A DNA stretch of 64,000 nt from Otatea glauca (GCA_036346275.1 CM070711.1:61915078-61979077); one strand, 5' to 3'. Positions 47,840 to 60,440 are shown, counted from the stretch's first letter. Program-made: numbers and translations. The notes: generated by a model from the letters alone, not told the origin.

Positions 47840-48105
47840 TTTCAAATGCATATAGAAACAAATGCATACAAAAAACTATATAAGCATCATAACAATATAT
47901 ACAAACAATTGCGTACAGATAACTACACAAGCATCATAACAATATATAGAAACAAATGTGTACAAATAACTAAACAAGCATCGTAACAATATATAGAAAT
48001 AAATGCATACAAATAACTACACAAGCATCATAACAATATATTGAAACAAATACGTACAAATAACTACACAAGCATCATAACAATATATTGAAACAAATTC
48101 CAATA
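47840..48105. repeat. 47-bp tandem repeat between transposase and PMD gene
   Basis: About five copies of a 47-bp unit contain gcatcataacaatatat, gaaacaaatgcatac and aaataactacacaa. The start of gcatc recurs at 47884, 47931, 47978, 48025 and 48072, exactly 47 bp apart. It separates the two minus-strand genes of the MULE. Confidence 0.92.
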
Positions 48106-48183
48106 ATTTATGAAGCAACAACACTCACAACGACATACAACTTGCTTACAACTAGGTAAAAAACAGAGTACATACAACACACA

Positions 48184-51100
48184 TTACATCAATAAAATAT
48201 AAATTTGATATATAACATATGATAGTTCAAATAGTTCTCTGATAGTGCGATGACGTCGTCCACCACGCCTTGCAGACGACGATCCCTCCCCCACCGTTGG
48301 GTTGCCATCTCCTCCTTCATCCTCTTCATTTTGTGGCTGGTAGTTCTTGAACGTATGTCCTATTTGATTGCATAATAAATATTTCTTCACGCGTTTACCA
48401 GCTTCAGACTCATCCATGTCATTTCTGATACTCCTTGTTTTGCAACGCCCTGCTTTGCATGTTCTTGCATCAAAATCAAGAACCCAAAGCCTTTCATTAA
48501 CACTAGGAGTTGTGGTGAAAGAACCGACAACACCATAACCATAAAGCTCCTCGCTCCAAGTTGCCATCACCTTTTCCTTTGTAAAATATTTAGATAGATA
48601 TGTATTGGGTCGCATTCTAAATAAGGCACATGTGGCTATCAAATGAGAACATGGCCTATGCAAAAGGTGGGGTTTGTTACATGAGCATTTGCAGTCAGCG
48701 TGCAAGATGCACTCTTGGGTGATAACCTTCTGGTTTGTTCCACGCCGTCCTTTATCCCTACATGTCACCTCGAAGCACAGTGTTCGTGCACCTACTTTGA
48801 TAGCTCTATGCTTGGTCGCCTTCTTACTCTTCTCATCCATGTATTTAGTGATCATGCTTGAGTACAATAGATTCTCATCTCTCATTACTACTTTAGCAGC
48901 TTGATGCATATCCACAAAGTACTTGGTTGTGCCCCGCAGTACTCCCTCAACAATTCCTACTAACGGAGACACCTCATCCCTCTCATTACCCAGTAGTACA
49001 CCTCCGCCAAGTTGGTCGTCATGACACCGTATCTAGCACCATGTGTGTCATGTAACGATAACCACTTCTCTTTCGGCTCATGCTTTATCCAGTCCGAGAA
49101 ATATTTGATTGGCCTTTACCTTCGATGACGATTCGTCGCCTCATATTCTATTGGCAGAGGCAATAGAGGCTCCGCCTGCTCCTGTGTTTCACTTCTATTA
49201 GCCTTGTTCGTCTGCTCCTCTTTGTGTTTTCTTGTTAGCTCATCAAGATTCTTCCATAAAGTACGGAACTTACTCTCTTGGTTCTGCTTACATAATCTCT
49301 TGAACATGTTCATCAGTTCCTTGTTCTTGAATTGCTTATAGAAGTTCGCACCCAAATACCTCATGCACCATCGGCTTTGCAAGTAAGGCCATTGAAATGG
49401 CTCCTCTTCTCATGTTTGCAACTTCTTCATAGCACTAAGCAGACCAGCATGCCTATCATGCAGTGTGCAGTTTTCACCACCCTGATCTTCAAGTTCCGTA
49501 GGAACCACAGCCAACTCTCATAGTTCTCACTTTCTACAAAGGCAAAAGCAACAGGCGGAATATGGTTGTTTCCATCAACGCCCACAACTGTCATTATTTG
49601 CCATTTGTATTTCTCGGTCAAGAAAGTGCCGTCCACGCACAACAATGAATGGCAGTGATAGAAAGCCTTAACACAAGCTCCGAATGCGAAGAAAACTCTC
49701 TTTAGATGCCTCTTGGTCGGCCACTTGCTTGACGAACAGTCCTGATAATCATAATAAGTGCCAGAATTTCTTCCCTGAATGCAACTGAGCAGTGTGGATA
49801 GATTATGGTAGGAGTCTTCAAATTTCTGAAATCTCATTTCTAAGGCATTCTGCTTCGCCCCCTATGCCTTCCCGTAGCTAATTCTGTACTGATATCTGTT
49901 CTCGATTGCTCGGATAATAGCACCGGGCTCAAAATTGAGGTTCTCCACTATCTCTGGGTACATGATATTCGCGATATACCCGGATGACAGGTTCCTGTGA
50001 TTAGGGGTGGATATCGAGCTAACTCAACTCGACTCGACTCGTTAAACTCGTTACGATAACGAGCCAGCTCGACTCGACTCGTTATCTTAACGAGTTCAAA
50101 CCTCAGCTCGGCTCGACTCGTTAAACTCGTGAGTTGGCTCGTTAAACTCGATATTGCCATCTAAGAGGAGGATTGCTGTTGAGACTATACAGTATGCTAT
50201 GTGTTATCATCCTCGCCTCACATATATACAGTTATACTTGCCGACTTGGAGGACTCATTAAACTCGCGAGTTGGCTCGTTTAACTCGCAAATTAGCTCAT
50301 TTAACACGTTATAGAAACGAGTTCAAATCATAACTCGACTCGACTCATTAAAAAACGAGTTCGAGCCGAGTTTGCGAGTACTCGTTTAACTCACGAGTTT
50401 TGATTTTTTTTCCACTCCTACCTGTGAGCCATCAGGGGTTTCTCAGTCATACAGCTATGCTGCTCAACCTTCGAACATAGCCAGTCGATGCCCCATTTGG
50501 GTTTGTACGCGTGCACTCTCCAAGGGCACCCATGGATCTCGCACACCACGTCGTAGCAGGTTGGGGTGGACTTCTTAACCCTGAATGTTCTTCTTAATGA
50601 TAAGGCTCAATCTTTCACAGCATCCTGCACTGCCTCTTTTGTCGGGTATATACTTTTAGGCCTAACCTCATTGTCACTATACTGCCACGGTATATCATTG
50701 CTTTCATTTACAACCAGCTTATTAAATCGATGTGTACTCCAATCTGTTGGAATAAGCGGCTCCGTATCTCCATCTTCCTCATCCGAGTCATCGTCGTCTT
50801 CCACTTTTGCTCTGGTGTATTCATGGTCTTCCTCTTCTATCATTGTTGTTATTTCATCAATTTCCTCACCTTCGTCTACTTGTCCCCGCGCTTCTTGTCC
50901 AATAGTTCTATCATCCTCCCCAACCTCAACTTGTTCACCACTCTAGTAAATGATATCTTCGTTGCATTCCTGAACATGTTGCTCACGGCTAGATTCACCG
51001 GTGTCCAACTCATTTTGAGGCTCACTACACTCACCGGCGTCCAACTGCTGCTGTGGGGCAACAATCCTATCATATGCTTGCACTAAAAGCACACGAAACC

Positions 51101-51353
51101 ATCCACGTTGCTCCGCCCCCATCACATATGACCTCCACGATGCAGTTCCCTTCACCTCAACTAACTCCCAATAAACAGGATCATTTCGCATAGTACAAAG
51201 ACAAAATAACTTCAACAAGCACTTCTCTGGTTCCATCCGGAAAGTATAATACAACCAATTCAACACAGCAGAAAATGTATGCTCTTCGACCCTACTTAAA
51301 CTTCTATCCATATACTGAAAGTTACTCAGATCTGCACCCTCTAAACCATACAT
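48184..51353 (-). pseudogene. MuDR-type MULE transposase, interrupted
   Basis: An N-terminal region with an acidic stretch (51353-50607) leads into the MuDR DNA-binding domain (IYPTKEAVQDAVKD, then TCYDVVCEIHGCPWRV). A 419-bp insertion at 50002-50420 splits it just after KPLMAHR. It resumes with NLSSGYIANIMYPEIVENL. The MULE core reads LLCVDGTFLTEKYKWQIMTV, with the first catalytic Asp, and VAFAFVESENYESWLWFL. LHDRHAGLL, with the second Asp, is in a shifted frame near 49460. A SWIM zinc finger follows (CKCSCNKPHLLHRPCSH, about 48690-48640), and a zinc-knuckle-like site near 48360 has lost Cys residues. Further breaks: stops at about 50941 and 50605 (the latter TGA for an expected Trp), and frame changes near 49460 and 49120. 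It cannot be active. Confidence 0.9.
50002..50420. mobile_element. Non-autonomous hAT-like element, CTCGTTAA/CTCGACTCG-rich
   Basis: The ends are inverted: TAGGGGTGGA at the left and TCCACTCCTA at the right. An 8-bp target duplication is nearly perfect: CCTGTGAT (49994-50001) and CCTGTGAG (50421-50428). The 419-bp interior is built of cgactcg, cgttaaactcg and gagctcg words and has no ORF. It splits the MuDR domain of the MULE transposase, so it inserted after the MULE. Confidence 0.85.
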
Positions 51354-52017
51354 GACAACCCCTTCTCCATAATAGATTCTAAATGGAACTCATTCTGACA
51401 TATCTGCGAATCGATTCGTTAACCCACGAATCAATTACTCTTCGTAAAAAATACTATATCTATTTGATCAAAAAAATGTAGATCTATCTATATCTACACT
51501 TCGAAAAATATATATCTATCTACATTCGTAAAAATATAAATCTCTCTACTTCTATTTGTAAAAAACATATACACTCCTAAAAATATATATCTATGTACTT
51601 CTATCTTTAAAAAATCTGCAGTCCTAAAATAACATATCTACATCTATCTGTAAAAAACATCTACATTCCTAAAAATATATTATTATTCCTAAAAACATAT
51701 ACGTACATGTATTTCTATGAACCAACTAAATTACTAAAAATATACAAAATTTATTCGTAACCTCTAAATCTAACTAGATCTAAATTTTTTCTAACCTATC
51801 ATGGTTTATTGCTTAATAAAATAAACAGAAAAAAAATTACCTGCACTGCTACAAATCTAGCAAGGCTACAAATTTCTTCTACTCTCCCCTTTCCTTCTCT
51901 CCCTCCCTTCCTTTTTCTCTCCTCTCCCTTCCACTCCTCTCTTTTCTCTCGGCTGGGCTGGCTGAAATGAGATGAGCACGCACGGCTGCAGTGCCCGCGG
52001 TGCAATCAAAAAGCCAT
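51354..52017. other. Upstream part of the MULE: degenerate AT repeats and a pyrimidine tract
   Basis: At 51440-51790 there are imperfect repeats of tatctatctac with taaaaaatat words. At 51880-51950 there is a ccttccctctcc-rich plus-strand tract. Both lie upstream of the minus-strand transposase start. The pyrimidine tract is where a leader could lie, but no TATA box is clear. Confidence 0.55.
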
Positions 52018-52120
52018 CCTCTGTCGCTCGTTGGTTTGGCGACAGAGGCCCACACCCTCTCTGTCGCCAAACCAACGGTCGATTTATTACCTATCGCCCG
52101 ATGGTTGGGTGACAGGAGGA
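52018..52120. repeat. CTGTCGCC/GGCGACAG module, right side of the MULE
   Basis: The plus strand reads ctgtcgctcgttggtttggc, then gacagagg, then tctctgtcgccaaaccaacg, and then tatcgcccgatggttgggtg. This gives a strong stem between gttggtttggcgacagag and ctctgtcgccaaaccaac. It mirrors the module at 42497. Confidence 0.8.
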
Positions 52121-52135
52121 GCCGAAGCGATCCAA

Positions 52136-55100
52136 GCTTACAAAAACTATAGGGTGCAAATGGGTGTTCAAAAAGAAAGTTGACATGGATGGAAGAGTTC
52201 ACATCCATAAAGCTCGATTAGTGGTAAAAAGGTTTAGACAAATTCATAGTATTAACTATGATGAAACCTTTTCACCCGTTGCTATGATTAAGTCAATTCG
52301 GGTTATCCTGGCAATAGCAGCATATTTTGATTATGAAATATGGCAAATGAACGTCAAACAGCCTTCCTTAATGGAAACCTCAATGAAGATGTGTACATGA
52401 CACAACCTGAGGGTTTTGTTGATCCAAACAATGCTGGGAAGGTATGCAAACTTTAGAAATCCATCTATGGACTGAAGCAAGCATCTCGGAGTTAGAATCT
52501 TTATTTTGATGAAGTTGTCAAAGAGTTTGGATTCATCAAAATGAAGAAGAACCCTGTCTTTATAAGAAGACTAGTGGGAGCGCACTTGTTTTTCTGGTTC
52601 TGTATATAGATGACGTACTGTTAATCGGAAATGACATTCATATGCTTGAATCTATTAAGTCATCATTGAAAAATAGTTTTTCAATGAAAGACTTGGGCGA
52701 AGCAGCCTATATATTAGGCACTAAGATCTATAGATATAGATCGAAAAGGCTAACTGGATTAAGCCAAAGTACATATATTGACAAAGTGTTGAATAGGTTC
52801 AATACGTAAGATTCTAAGAAAGGTTTCTTACCCATGTCACATGGCATTAGTCTTTGCAAGAATCAGTGTCCTTCGACACAAGATGAGCGAGACCACATGA
52901 ATAAAGTTATGTATGCTTCAGCAATCAGATCTATCATGTTTTCTATGCTATGTACGCCCAGATGTCTCTTACGCCTTAAGCGTTACGAGTCGATATCAAG
53001 CAGACCCTGGTGAAAGTCATTGGACATCAGTTAAAAATATCCTTAAGTACTTAACAAGAACTAAGGATGTGTTCCTTATTTATGGTGGTGAAGAAGAGCT
53101 CGTTGTAACTGGTTACATCGAAGCAAGCTTTCAAACCGACAAGGATGATTCAAAGTCGTAATCTGGATTTATCTTCTGCCTCAATGAAGGAGCAGTTTGC
53201 TAGAAGAGTTCAAAGCAATCAACCGTTGTTGATTCTACAACAGAAGCTGAATATATTGCTACTTCTGAAGCAACAAAAGAGAGTGTTTGGATAAGAAAGT
53301 TCATTATTGAACTTGGTGTAGCTCCAAGTGTTATAAACCCTTTGCACCTCTATTGCGACAACAATGGGGCATTACACAAGCAAATGAACCTAGAGCATAC
53401 CAAAAATCCAAACACATAATGCGGTGTTATCATCTTATTCGAGAAATCTTGAATAGAGGTGATGTCAAAATATGCAAAGTGGCAATGGATGCCAATGTGG
53501 TAGATCCATTGACAAAGCCTCTCCCACAAGCAAAGCATGAGGCACATACTAGAGTAATGGGTATTAGATACATGAATGATTGACTCTAGTGCAAGTTGGA
53601 GATTGTTGAAAATATGCCCAAGAGGCCAATCGTGAAGATGATTACTTTGTATTTATGCTTATGTTTTTCCTTTAATAATGTCATATTATAGATTATCAGG
53701 TATGTGACTTGATCGTGAAACTCTGTAATTTAATTATGATATTATTATAAATAGTACATTGTTTATTTATCGGTTAGGACACCAGTAATATTTATTCAAA
53801 ATAAGCACATGAATTGTTTGAAAATCATGTTTGACGAATTACGAGTATGTGATACAATTCAATCATGTGAATACATGTAAGTGTACATGCTATTGGACTG
53901 GCCCGCTTATGAAATACCTTTTGAGGATTTGATTAATGTCATAAGTTGTTTCATACAATGATAATGATTGATCCTTATACCTGAGATCAACACAGTTTCC
54001 TACATGAGGATGGTATGTTTTGATGTTGTCTAACATTGTCCGTAACTAGATAATCATAAGGACAACACTCGGGTATACCTTGAATCATGCAGAGGGAAGT
54101 GTATGATCAAGATGGAATTTGTCCTCCTCATACTGAGGAAATGATATCAATCGGCCAATCGATGAAATAGACTAAAAACTGTGCATGGCCATGCCTGAAC
54201 GATTAAAGGTGTTAATCGATCGATCTTGTTAGTCTACTTCAGATAATCGAGAAAATCGGTTTAACAGTGCAAGGATGACAGACCTCAACCTTGAGTTAAA
54301 CCATGATATCAAAGTGACAAAGGGACCGACATGTATTCATTGAAAGTTTGTCGGATAAATGACATTCATGCAATTTGGGTCATCGTTATATTCTGCTAGG
54401 AGCCGTTTGCGACTAATGAATCGAAAAAGGAGTTTTTTGATTTATTGCCAACATAGCATGAACCTGAAGGGTCACACACTAGAATAGGGTTAAGACAGAT
54501 TTTGAAATCTTCTCTCGTGAGATACATGTCAATGCGATTGAACATTACATCTGGTTGTGTTATAAAAAGGGTTGCGATCCTCATGCAAAATATGATTTTG
54601 CGTAGGAATCACTGTAGCAACGATGAAAACATTGTGTCGGTAGTACTGTAGCAACCGACTTTGCTGCAGTGCCAGGTGTTTGGGGGTACTGTAGCAACTG
54701 ACTTTGCTACAGTGCCAAGTGGTGGTTACTGTACCAACCGGCTTGCTACAGTGTTTTGGCTATAAATTAGGGCTTCGGGTTCAGAAAATTAATAAAAAAA
54801 TTGAGAGAAAAAATAAAGAAATGTGAAAAAATTTCACCTAAACCAGACAAAGGTCACAGGGGTCGTATTGCGTGGTACTAGCATACCGGCATACGGTGTT
54901 GTCTGCCTATTCGTGTGGATACCTGAAGGTCGTGGCTGCTACTGCCATGAAGATCCAGCGTATCCATTTTTACTGCTATGTCCAGGCGTTGAAGCTGTGA
55001 GCTTCGCTGAGACCACCTGCAAAAGTTTTGTATTTGCAGTCCTAGGACCACAGTATGCATTTATTGTTTTTGGTATTTTCTAAATCTTGGTTCTAATGCA

Positions 55101-55169
55101 TGCGATCGGTCCGAGAAAGGGATAAATTTTTGAAATTTACTAGGTCTTTCCCACTCCGATTTCCCAACA
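52136..55169 (+). mobile_element. Truncated Ty1-copia element with 3' LTR
   Basis: It begins inside the reverse transcriptase (KWVFKKKVDMDG, YDETFSPVAM, IYGLKQASRS, VLYIDDVLLIGND), then RNase H (ADPGESHWTSVKNILKYL, TTEAEYIATSEATKESVW) and the element C-terminus (TKPLPQAKHE, ending at about 53583). Gag, protease and integrase are missing. A polypurine tract (about 53592-53603) is followed by an LTR at 53604-55169, starting TGTTG and ending CAACA. Frameshifts and stops are scattered through the RT. The left breakpoint also cuts the MULE. Confidence 0.88.
53604..55169 (+). repeat. 3' LTR of the truncated copia element
   Basis: The 1566-bp LTR has TGTTG...CAACA ends. A ctataaatta TATA-like box lies near 54761. 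Three actgtagcaac-type repeats (54620-54760) lie just upstream of it, in the U3 position. Confidence 0.78.
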
Positions 55170-58100
55170 TAGACATCATGGTTCATGGAAATCCTTATCA
55201 GTTTGGTCCTCACACTCTCCGCTTCATAAGCATGACGAAGGCCCGAATTGGAGGCACGTAGCTTTTACTAGGGTTTGATGGATTATGCTCTTAGGTTTCC
55301 CGCTGGATTGCATACACTTTAAGTACATTGCCCAAGCATGCTCCATCTTTGGTAAGCTGCTCCACTGGTATGATAATGATCAGGTCAAGGGATGAGTAAT
55401 ATGCAAGGTTCTGGCGAAAGATATAATCTCCATTTCTCGATGCCTGATTATTAAGAAGGGTAATACTCTAGGGGCCAAGGTGAATCCTGGACAGTGCAAG
55501 TAGTCATACTAAACAAGTTCCTAGACAACTTCTCACCAGATGAAGACCCCCTGCCACTCTCAAGGGAACAACAACCAGCATGATCAGCACGAACATAACC
55601 AACCAAGAGAGGACCAAGATCTTTAGCCCCCAAACAATCCTTCGGCTTCCCATTAACCGGATAACGACCCTCAATGGGATCAATGGATCCTTGTCCCCCA
55701 AGTGCCATCGGCAGAACATGAGGAGGAAGCATCTATTTCTCTTCCATTTGATGCTAATTCAACGTTTCACATGGAATCGGATGGTGATTCATCTATAGAA
55801 GAGGCAATTCCTTAAGGCACAGTGATGGAATCAATCAATGCCTCTATGGCCCTAATTCCCTATGTTCAGCTAGCATCGCCACTCATGGTGGACCAAGTGC
55901 GGCAAATGTTGTTCCTCCTGTGGAGTCATTTCCTGATGTGTCACATGCCCAAAGGCTTTGGGGAGCTTGCTTTCCCTATTTCGTTGAGGAAGGTGCAATC
56001 ATACTTTACTAGCTTTTCTTCAAAGCTATCATGGACCATGGCATTCAATCTGAGCATTTTGATACCACATTTCTGGTTTGGTATCGTGACCACCAACTTG
56101 GAACAAGAGCATAGCAAAAGGAGCTCAAGCTTGATTGAGGAGTTGGATGATTCTAGTTTTACTATCCAAACTAACCAAGACAGTATTAATATAGGTGGCT
56201 CGAAAATTTCAAGTTCATTCTTTCAAGCCCAGGAGGGGGACTCCACATCTAACAGAGCAAGGGCCAAAGACAGAAGACACCGATTTTGACCCAGGGGCTC
56301 CGTCTTAGTCTAAGAATTGCAACGACCCAAGAAGGTCATAAGCCTCAGCAGCTCTCTCAAGGAAAACATAGAAAAGGGAACAATGTTCACAGAGCCAAAT
56401 GATACCATCACAATGCCGTCAATGAAGCTGGATCTCTGCAGGTCTACACAACGTCTAGTCACCCTTCCCGAATTGTAGATCTAGATCATGCAAGAATGGG
56501 GTGTGACTCCTGAAGGAGTCACTACGAAAATGTTGACAAAAGGGGTAGAAAATGATCAAGAGCATGGCAACTCACCCCATAACCAGGAGTAGCTCCATCG
56601 ACTGGACCGGGGAGTGGTCCACACCTCGCTTCCTTTTTGTGCTTCCCTTATTTTGTTGCTTGCCATGTTTTAAGACTCTGTCCTTTTATGGTCTGCTCAT
56701 ATACTGCACTACCCTAATCGCTACAGTTTGGCTAGTCCTGAATCCCGGTATTTACTATGTCATCCTTCGATTCAAATACTTCAAAGAGGCTTCTATCGCT
56801 CTGATTGCTTTCCTTCATCACCCTCAGTCTCTGACCGTAAGGGTCATGCTTCCCATATTTATCTATACACAAGATGCCACAAATGCATAGAAATTGGAAT
56901 ATTTTATGCTGGAACATCAGGGGTATGAATTCAGATGTTAAACTTAGGGAGATCAAAGCTAAGCTTGAAGAAGGCAATTGTTCAGTTGTTTGCCTCCAAG
57001 AAACCAAGAAAGAGAGCTTCCACCACTCTCTGCTCAAAACTTTTTTACCTAAAGCTTTTGATAAATTGTGTTTCTCACCTTCTGGAAACTCTGGAGGTAT
57101 TCTCACTGCTTGGATTGGCTCTCAATTCTATAGAACAATTCTATATCAAAGTTCTTTTGCCATTACAATCAACTTTGTTTCTAACCACGACGTGAAATCT
57201 TGGACCTTAACAAACAAATACAGCCCTTGTGCTATGCTGGCAAGAAATGATTTTGTCCTATGGCTTTCGCATTTAGATCTTTCTCAGAACCTAAATTGGA
57301 TTCTCATGGGCGACTTCAACTTCATAAGATCGGCTGGTAACAGAAATAGGCCCGATGGGAACCCCCAAGGCAGCATTATTCAGATTTGAAATTTTTTGGG
57401 TGGATCACCCAGGGTTTATGGAGCTAGTCCAGCAGTCATGGAGCATGTCGATTCATCGTTCTAATGCAGCTAATACCCTCAGCCTGAAAATGAAGAATCT
57501 AAGAAAAAAGCTAAGAGTCTGGAGCAAACATCTATCTAATCTCACAGCTTTATCAAAAATTGTAATACTATCTTCTTTCATGGACAAGCTAGAAGGACAC
57601 AGGAGTTTATTCCAAACTGAGTATAATTTTAGGATCATCATTAAAAATCAGTTGTCCCGTCTACTTCAATACAAACAAAACAATTGGAAAAAGATAAGCA
57701 TAATTAGATGGATGAAGCTAGAGGATGAAAACACAAAAATTTTCCACTCAGTGGCAACAGAAAAATATAGAAAAATAAAATCACTCACCTACAATTGGAA
57801 GTAACTATCCTCACTGATCATCATGCCAAAGCAGTGGCTCTCTGGTCATCCTTCAAAAATAGAATGGGGTCTCAATTGATCCAATCATGCAATTCATTTA
57901 CCTGACCTAATCTCTCCAGTGGAAGGGCTTGACTCAATAGTCCTACCATTCTCCAAAGAGAAAATTGATAAGGTAGTTCAATCTCTTCTAGTGGATAAAG
58001 CACCAGGGCCAGATGGTTTCAATGGCATGTTCATGAAGAAATGTTGGCACATCATTGGTGATGACTTCTACTCACTTTGTGATGAATTTTATATAGTGAA

Positions 58101-60440
58101 CTAAATGTCCAGAGTATAAATGGCTCCTTCATAGTGCTCATGCTAAAGAAGTCTAGACTACAGACAGTCAATGACTACCGATCGATATCATTGATAAACT
58201 TTGATATAAAGCTAATTACTAAGATCTTGGCGAACAGGCTCCAACAGGTTATTCTAGGCTAGTACACTGAAATCAATATGGCTTTCTCAAGACCAGAACA
58301 ATTCAAGATTGCCTAGCCAGGTCCTTTGAATACATTCACCAATGTCAACACAGCCGAAGGCAAGTAGTCATCATCAAACTAGATTTTGAAAAGGCCTTTG
58401 ACATGATTGAACACTCAGTCATCATAGCCATGATGATACAAAAAGGTTTTCCTCAAGATGGATCAACTAGATGCGTCAAATTCTATCATCTGCACACTCG
58501 GTTGTACTCCTAAATGGGGTGCCTGGCAAATCGTTTCAATGTAACAGAGGAGTAAGACAAGGGGATCCCTTATCCCCTCTTCTTTTTGTTTTGGCTACAG
58601 ACTTGCTCCAAGCAGTGGTAAACAAAACAGCCCAAAGAGGCATCATCCAGTTCCCCATTCCAAACCACAATGTCACATATTATCCTATAGTTCAGTACAC
58701 GAACAACACACTCCTAATTATGCCAGCTTCTTCCAGACAGTTAATCTGTATAAAGAACCGGTTGAATATCTTTGCGGATTCAACAGGGCTCAAGGTCAAT
58801 TATCACAAATCATTTATATACCCAATAAATATTGATGAAGACCCATTGTACTGGCAAATACCTTTGGATGTGCCGAAGGGACAATGCCTTTTACCTACCT
58901 TGGTTTTCCCCTGGAGATATCAAGACCGAAGATCAGCGACTTCGCCCCTCTCATTGACCGCATTAAAAGACGTCTTTCTGGTAACTCTTACCTTTCTATT
59001 TTATGGCAGAAGACTCGCTACAGTGAATTCAGTTATGTCTCTCCTCCCAACTTATTACATGTGCACCCTGAAATTACCCTTCATGGTCATCAACCGCATT
59101 GACAAAGTGAGAAGACATTGCTGATGGAGGAGATAAGAGGATCTTCAGAAAAGGAGCCCTTCCCTGGCTTCATGAAAAAGCGTATGTGCACCAAAAAAAC
59201 AAAGGAGGCATGGGAATTCTAAACCTGCATATCCAAAACAGGGCCTTACTCCTCAAACACTTACATAACTTCTACAACAAGCAGGATATCCCTTGGGTAC
59301 ATCTCATGTGGAATGCACACTGTCAAAACCGACTACCTCACTCTTCAACAAAGACTGGATCATTCTGGTGGAGAGACATAATGAAATTATCGTTGGAGTT
59401 TCGAGGAATAGCCACCACACGGATTGGAGATGGAACAACGGTAAGTTTTGTGAAGGACCTATGGAAAAACAATCTCATCAGCCAGAAGTTCCCAATCCTC
59501 TATTCCTTTGCCAAACAAGAAGATATTTGGTATCCTCGTTCATTCATGACCCAAGCTGGATTAATCACTTTAATCTACCGCTGTCAGAGCAGGCTTATCG
59601 TTAGTTCCAAGAATTACAGGATATACTACAAGAGGTAGCTTGTGCACCAATGTCTAAGGATCAGTGGTCCTATATCTGGGATCACCCTTCCTACAATGCA
59701 TGATGGTTCTATGCGCACATCTTTCATGGTATTGTTACTCCGGCTCCACTAAAATGGATTTAGAAGACTAGTGTGTATATAAATTACAAGTCTTTGCGTG
59801 GCTCCCCTTTCAAGACCACCTTAACACGCAAAAATATGCTCACTAGAAGAGGGTAGTACACAGGACAAGACACTCTATGTACGCTATGTCAGCACTTGGA
59901 ACAAAAGAAAACCAAACACCTCTTCTTTGAATGCAACTTCAGCAAACAATGCTGGCTTACTTTAGGTATTCAATGGAACCTCTCAGGCGGCATTTTCTCC
60001 ATCGTTGAAGCAGCAAAAAGGAATTCACCTTATCAGTTCTTCATGGAGATCTTCATCGTAGCCGCTTGGCACATGGAAGTACCACAACAGGAAAATATTT
60101 CATCACATAGATGAGTCCATCATAGACTGGAAGGTTGATTTTATTGCGGAAGTAAGGGGGCACCTGCTCAGGATCAAAGATATTCTACGGTCCATTATAG
60201 ATTCCTAGCTTAGTGCCATCCAACGATGTTTCTCAATACGTATGTAACTCAGTGATCTTCTCAGCATGTTCATTGGTTCCTTAGGAGTGTTTCCTCTCCC
60301 TCTCACCCTCTACCCCTCCCTTCTCTTTCTCTTTCTCTTTCTCATTCTTCCCTTTGCAGTTAACGTTTTTCCTTGCGATTCTTCTATCTTTAATAAAGCT
60401 TTTCAATAGGAGTATCTCTACTATTTTTGGCTCAAAAAAA
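55170..60440 (+). mobile_element. LINE-type non-LTR retrotransposon, decayed
   Basis: An ORF1-like segment (FGPHTLRFI near 55205; then KLLHWYDNDQVKG and CKVLAKDIISI, about 55350-55430) is followed by ORF2. The element ends with a short A-run at about 60434-60441, after aataaagc at 60393. The order (ORF1, endonuclease, RT, Cys/His tail, poly-A) is that of plant L1-type LINEs. The 5' end is not defined; it directly follows the copia LTR. No flanking duplication is visible. Confidence 0.82.
56874..60115 (+). pseudogene. LINE ORF2 (endonuclease-reverse transcriptase), disrupted
   Basis: The endonuclease reads NILCWNIRGMNS, VCLQETKKESF and WILMGDFNFIRS (56874-57389). The RT reads SKEKIDKVVQSLLVDKAPGP (57955 onward), then GVRQGDPLSPLLFVLATDLL (about 58550). 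The catalytic box is YTNN (in VQYTNNTLLIM, near 58695) where YADD is expected, so both catalytic Asp are lost. A C-terminal region (KHLFFECNFSKQCWLTLG, about 59915) resembles the zf-RVT segment. At least eight stops or frameshifts interrupt the frame, for example TGA at 57387 and TAA near 58102. Confidence 0.85.

Larger units (their letters stand above)
42418..52135 (-). mobile_element. Composite Mutator-like element with transposase, PMD gene and third ORF
   Basis: The left end at 42418 (gaatttttttaaataatata) resembles the foldback element's terminal sequence and is followed by CTGTCGCC-rich inverted modules (42497-42700). On the minus strand, 5' to 3', it holds the transposase (51353-48184), the PMD gene (47810-45345) and an unrecognised two-exon ORF (44181-43282). 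A matching module (tggtttggcgacagag and its complement) lies at 52018-52120 near the right side, where the element appears cut by a copia fragment. The right terminus is therefore missing and no target duplication can be tested. PMD domains are known to travel with plant MULEs and gypsy elements. That all of this is one element is inferred from shared strand, order and flanking modules. Confidence 0.65.

Noticed and set aside
47840..48105. Regular repeats resembling a CRISPR array
   Set aside because: Units are contiguous 47-bp tandem copies with no unique spacers, in a plant TE.
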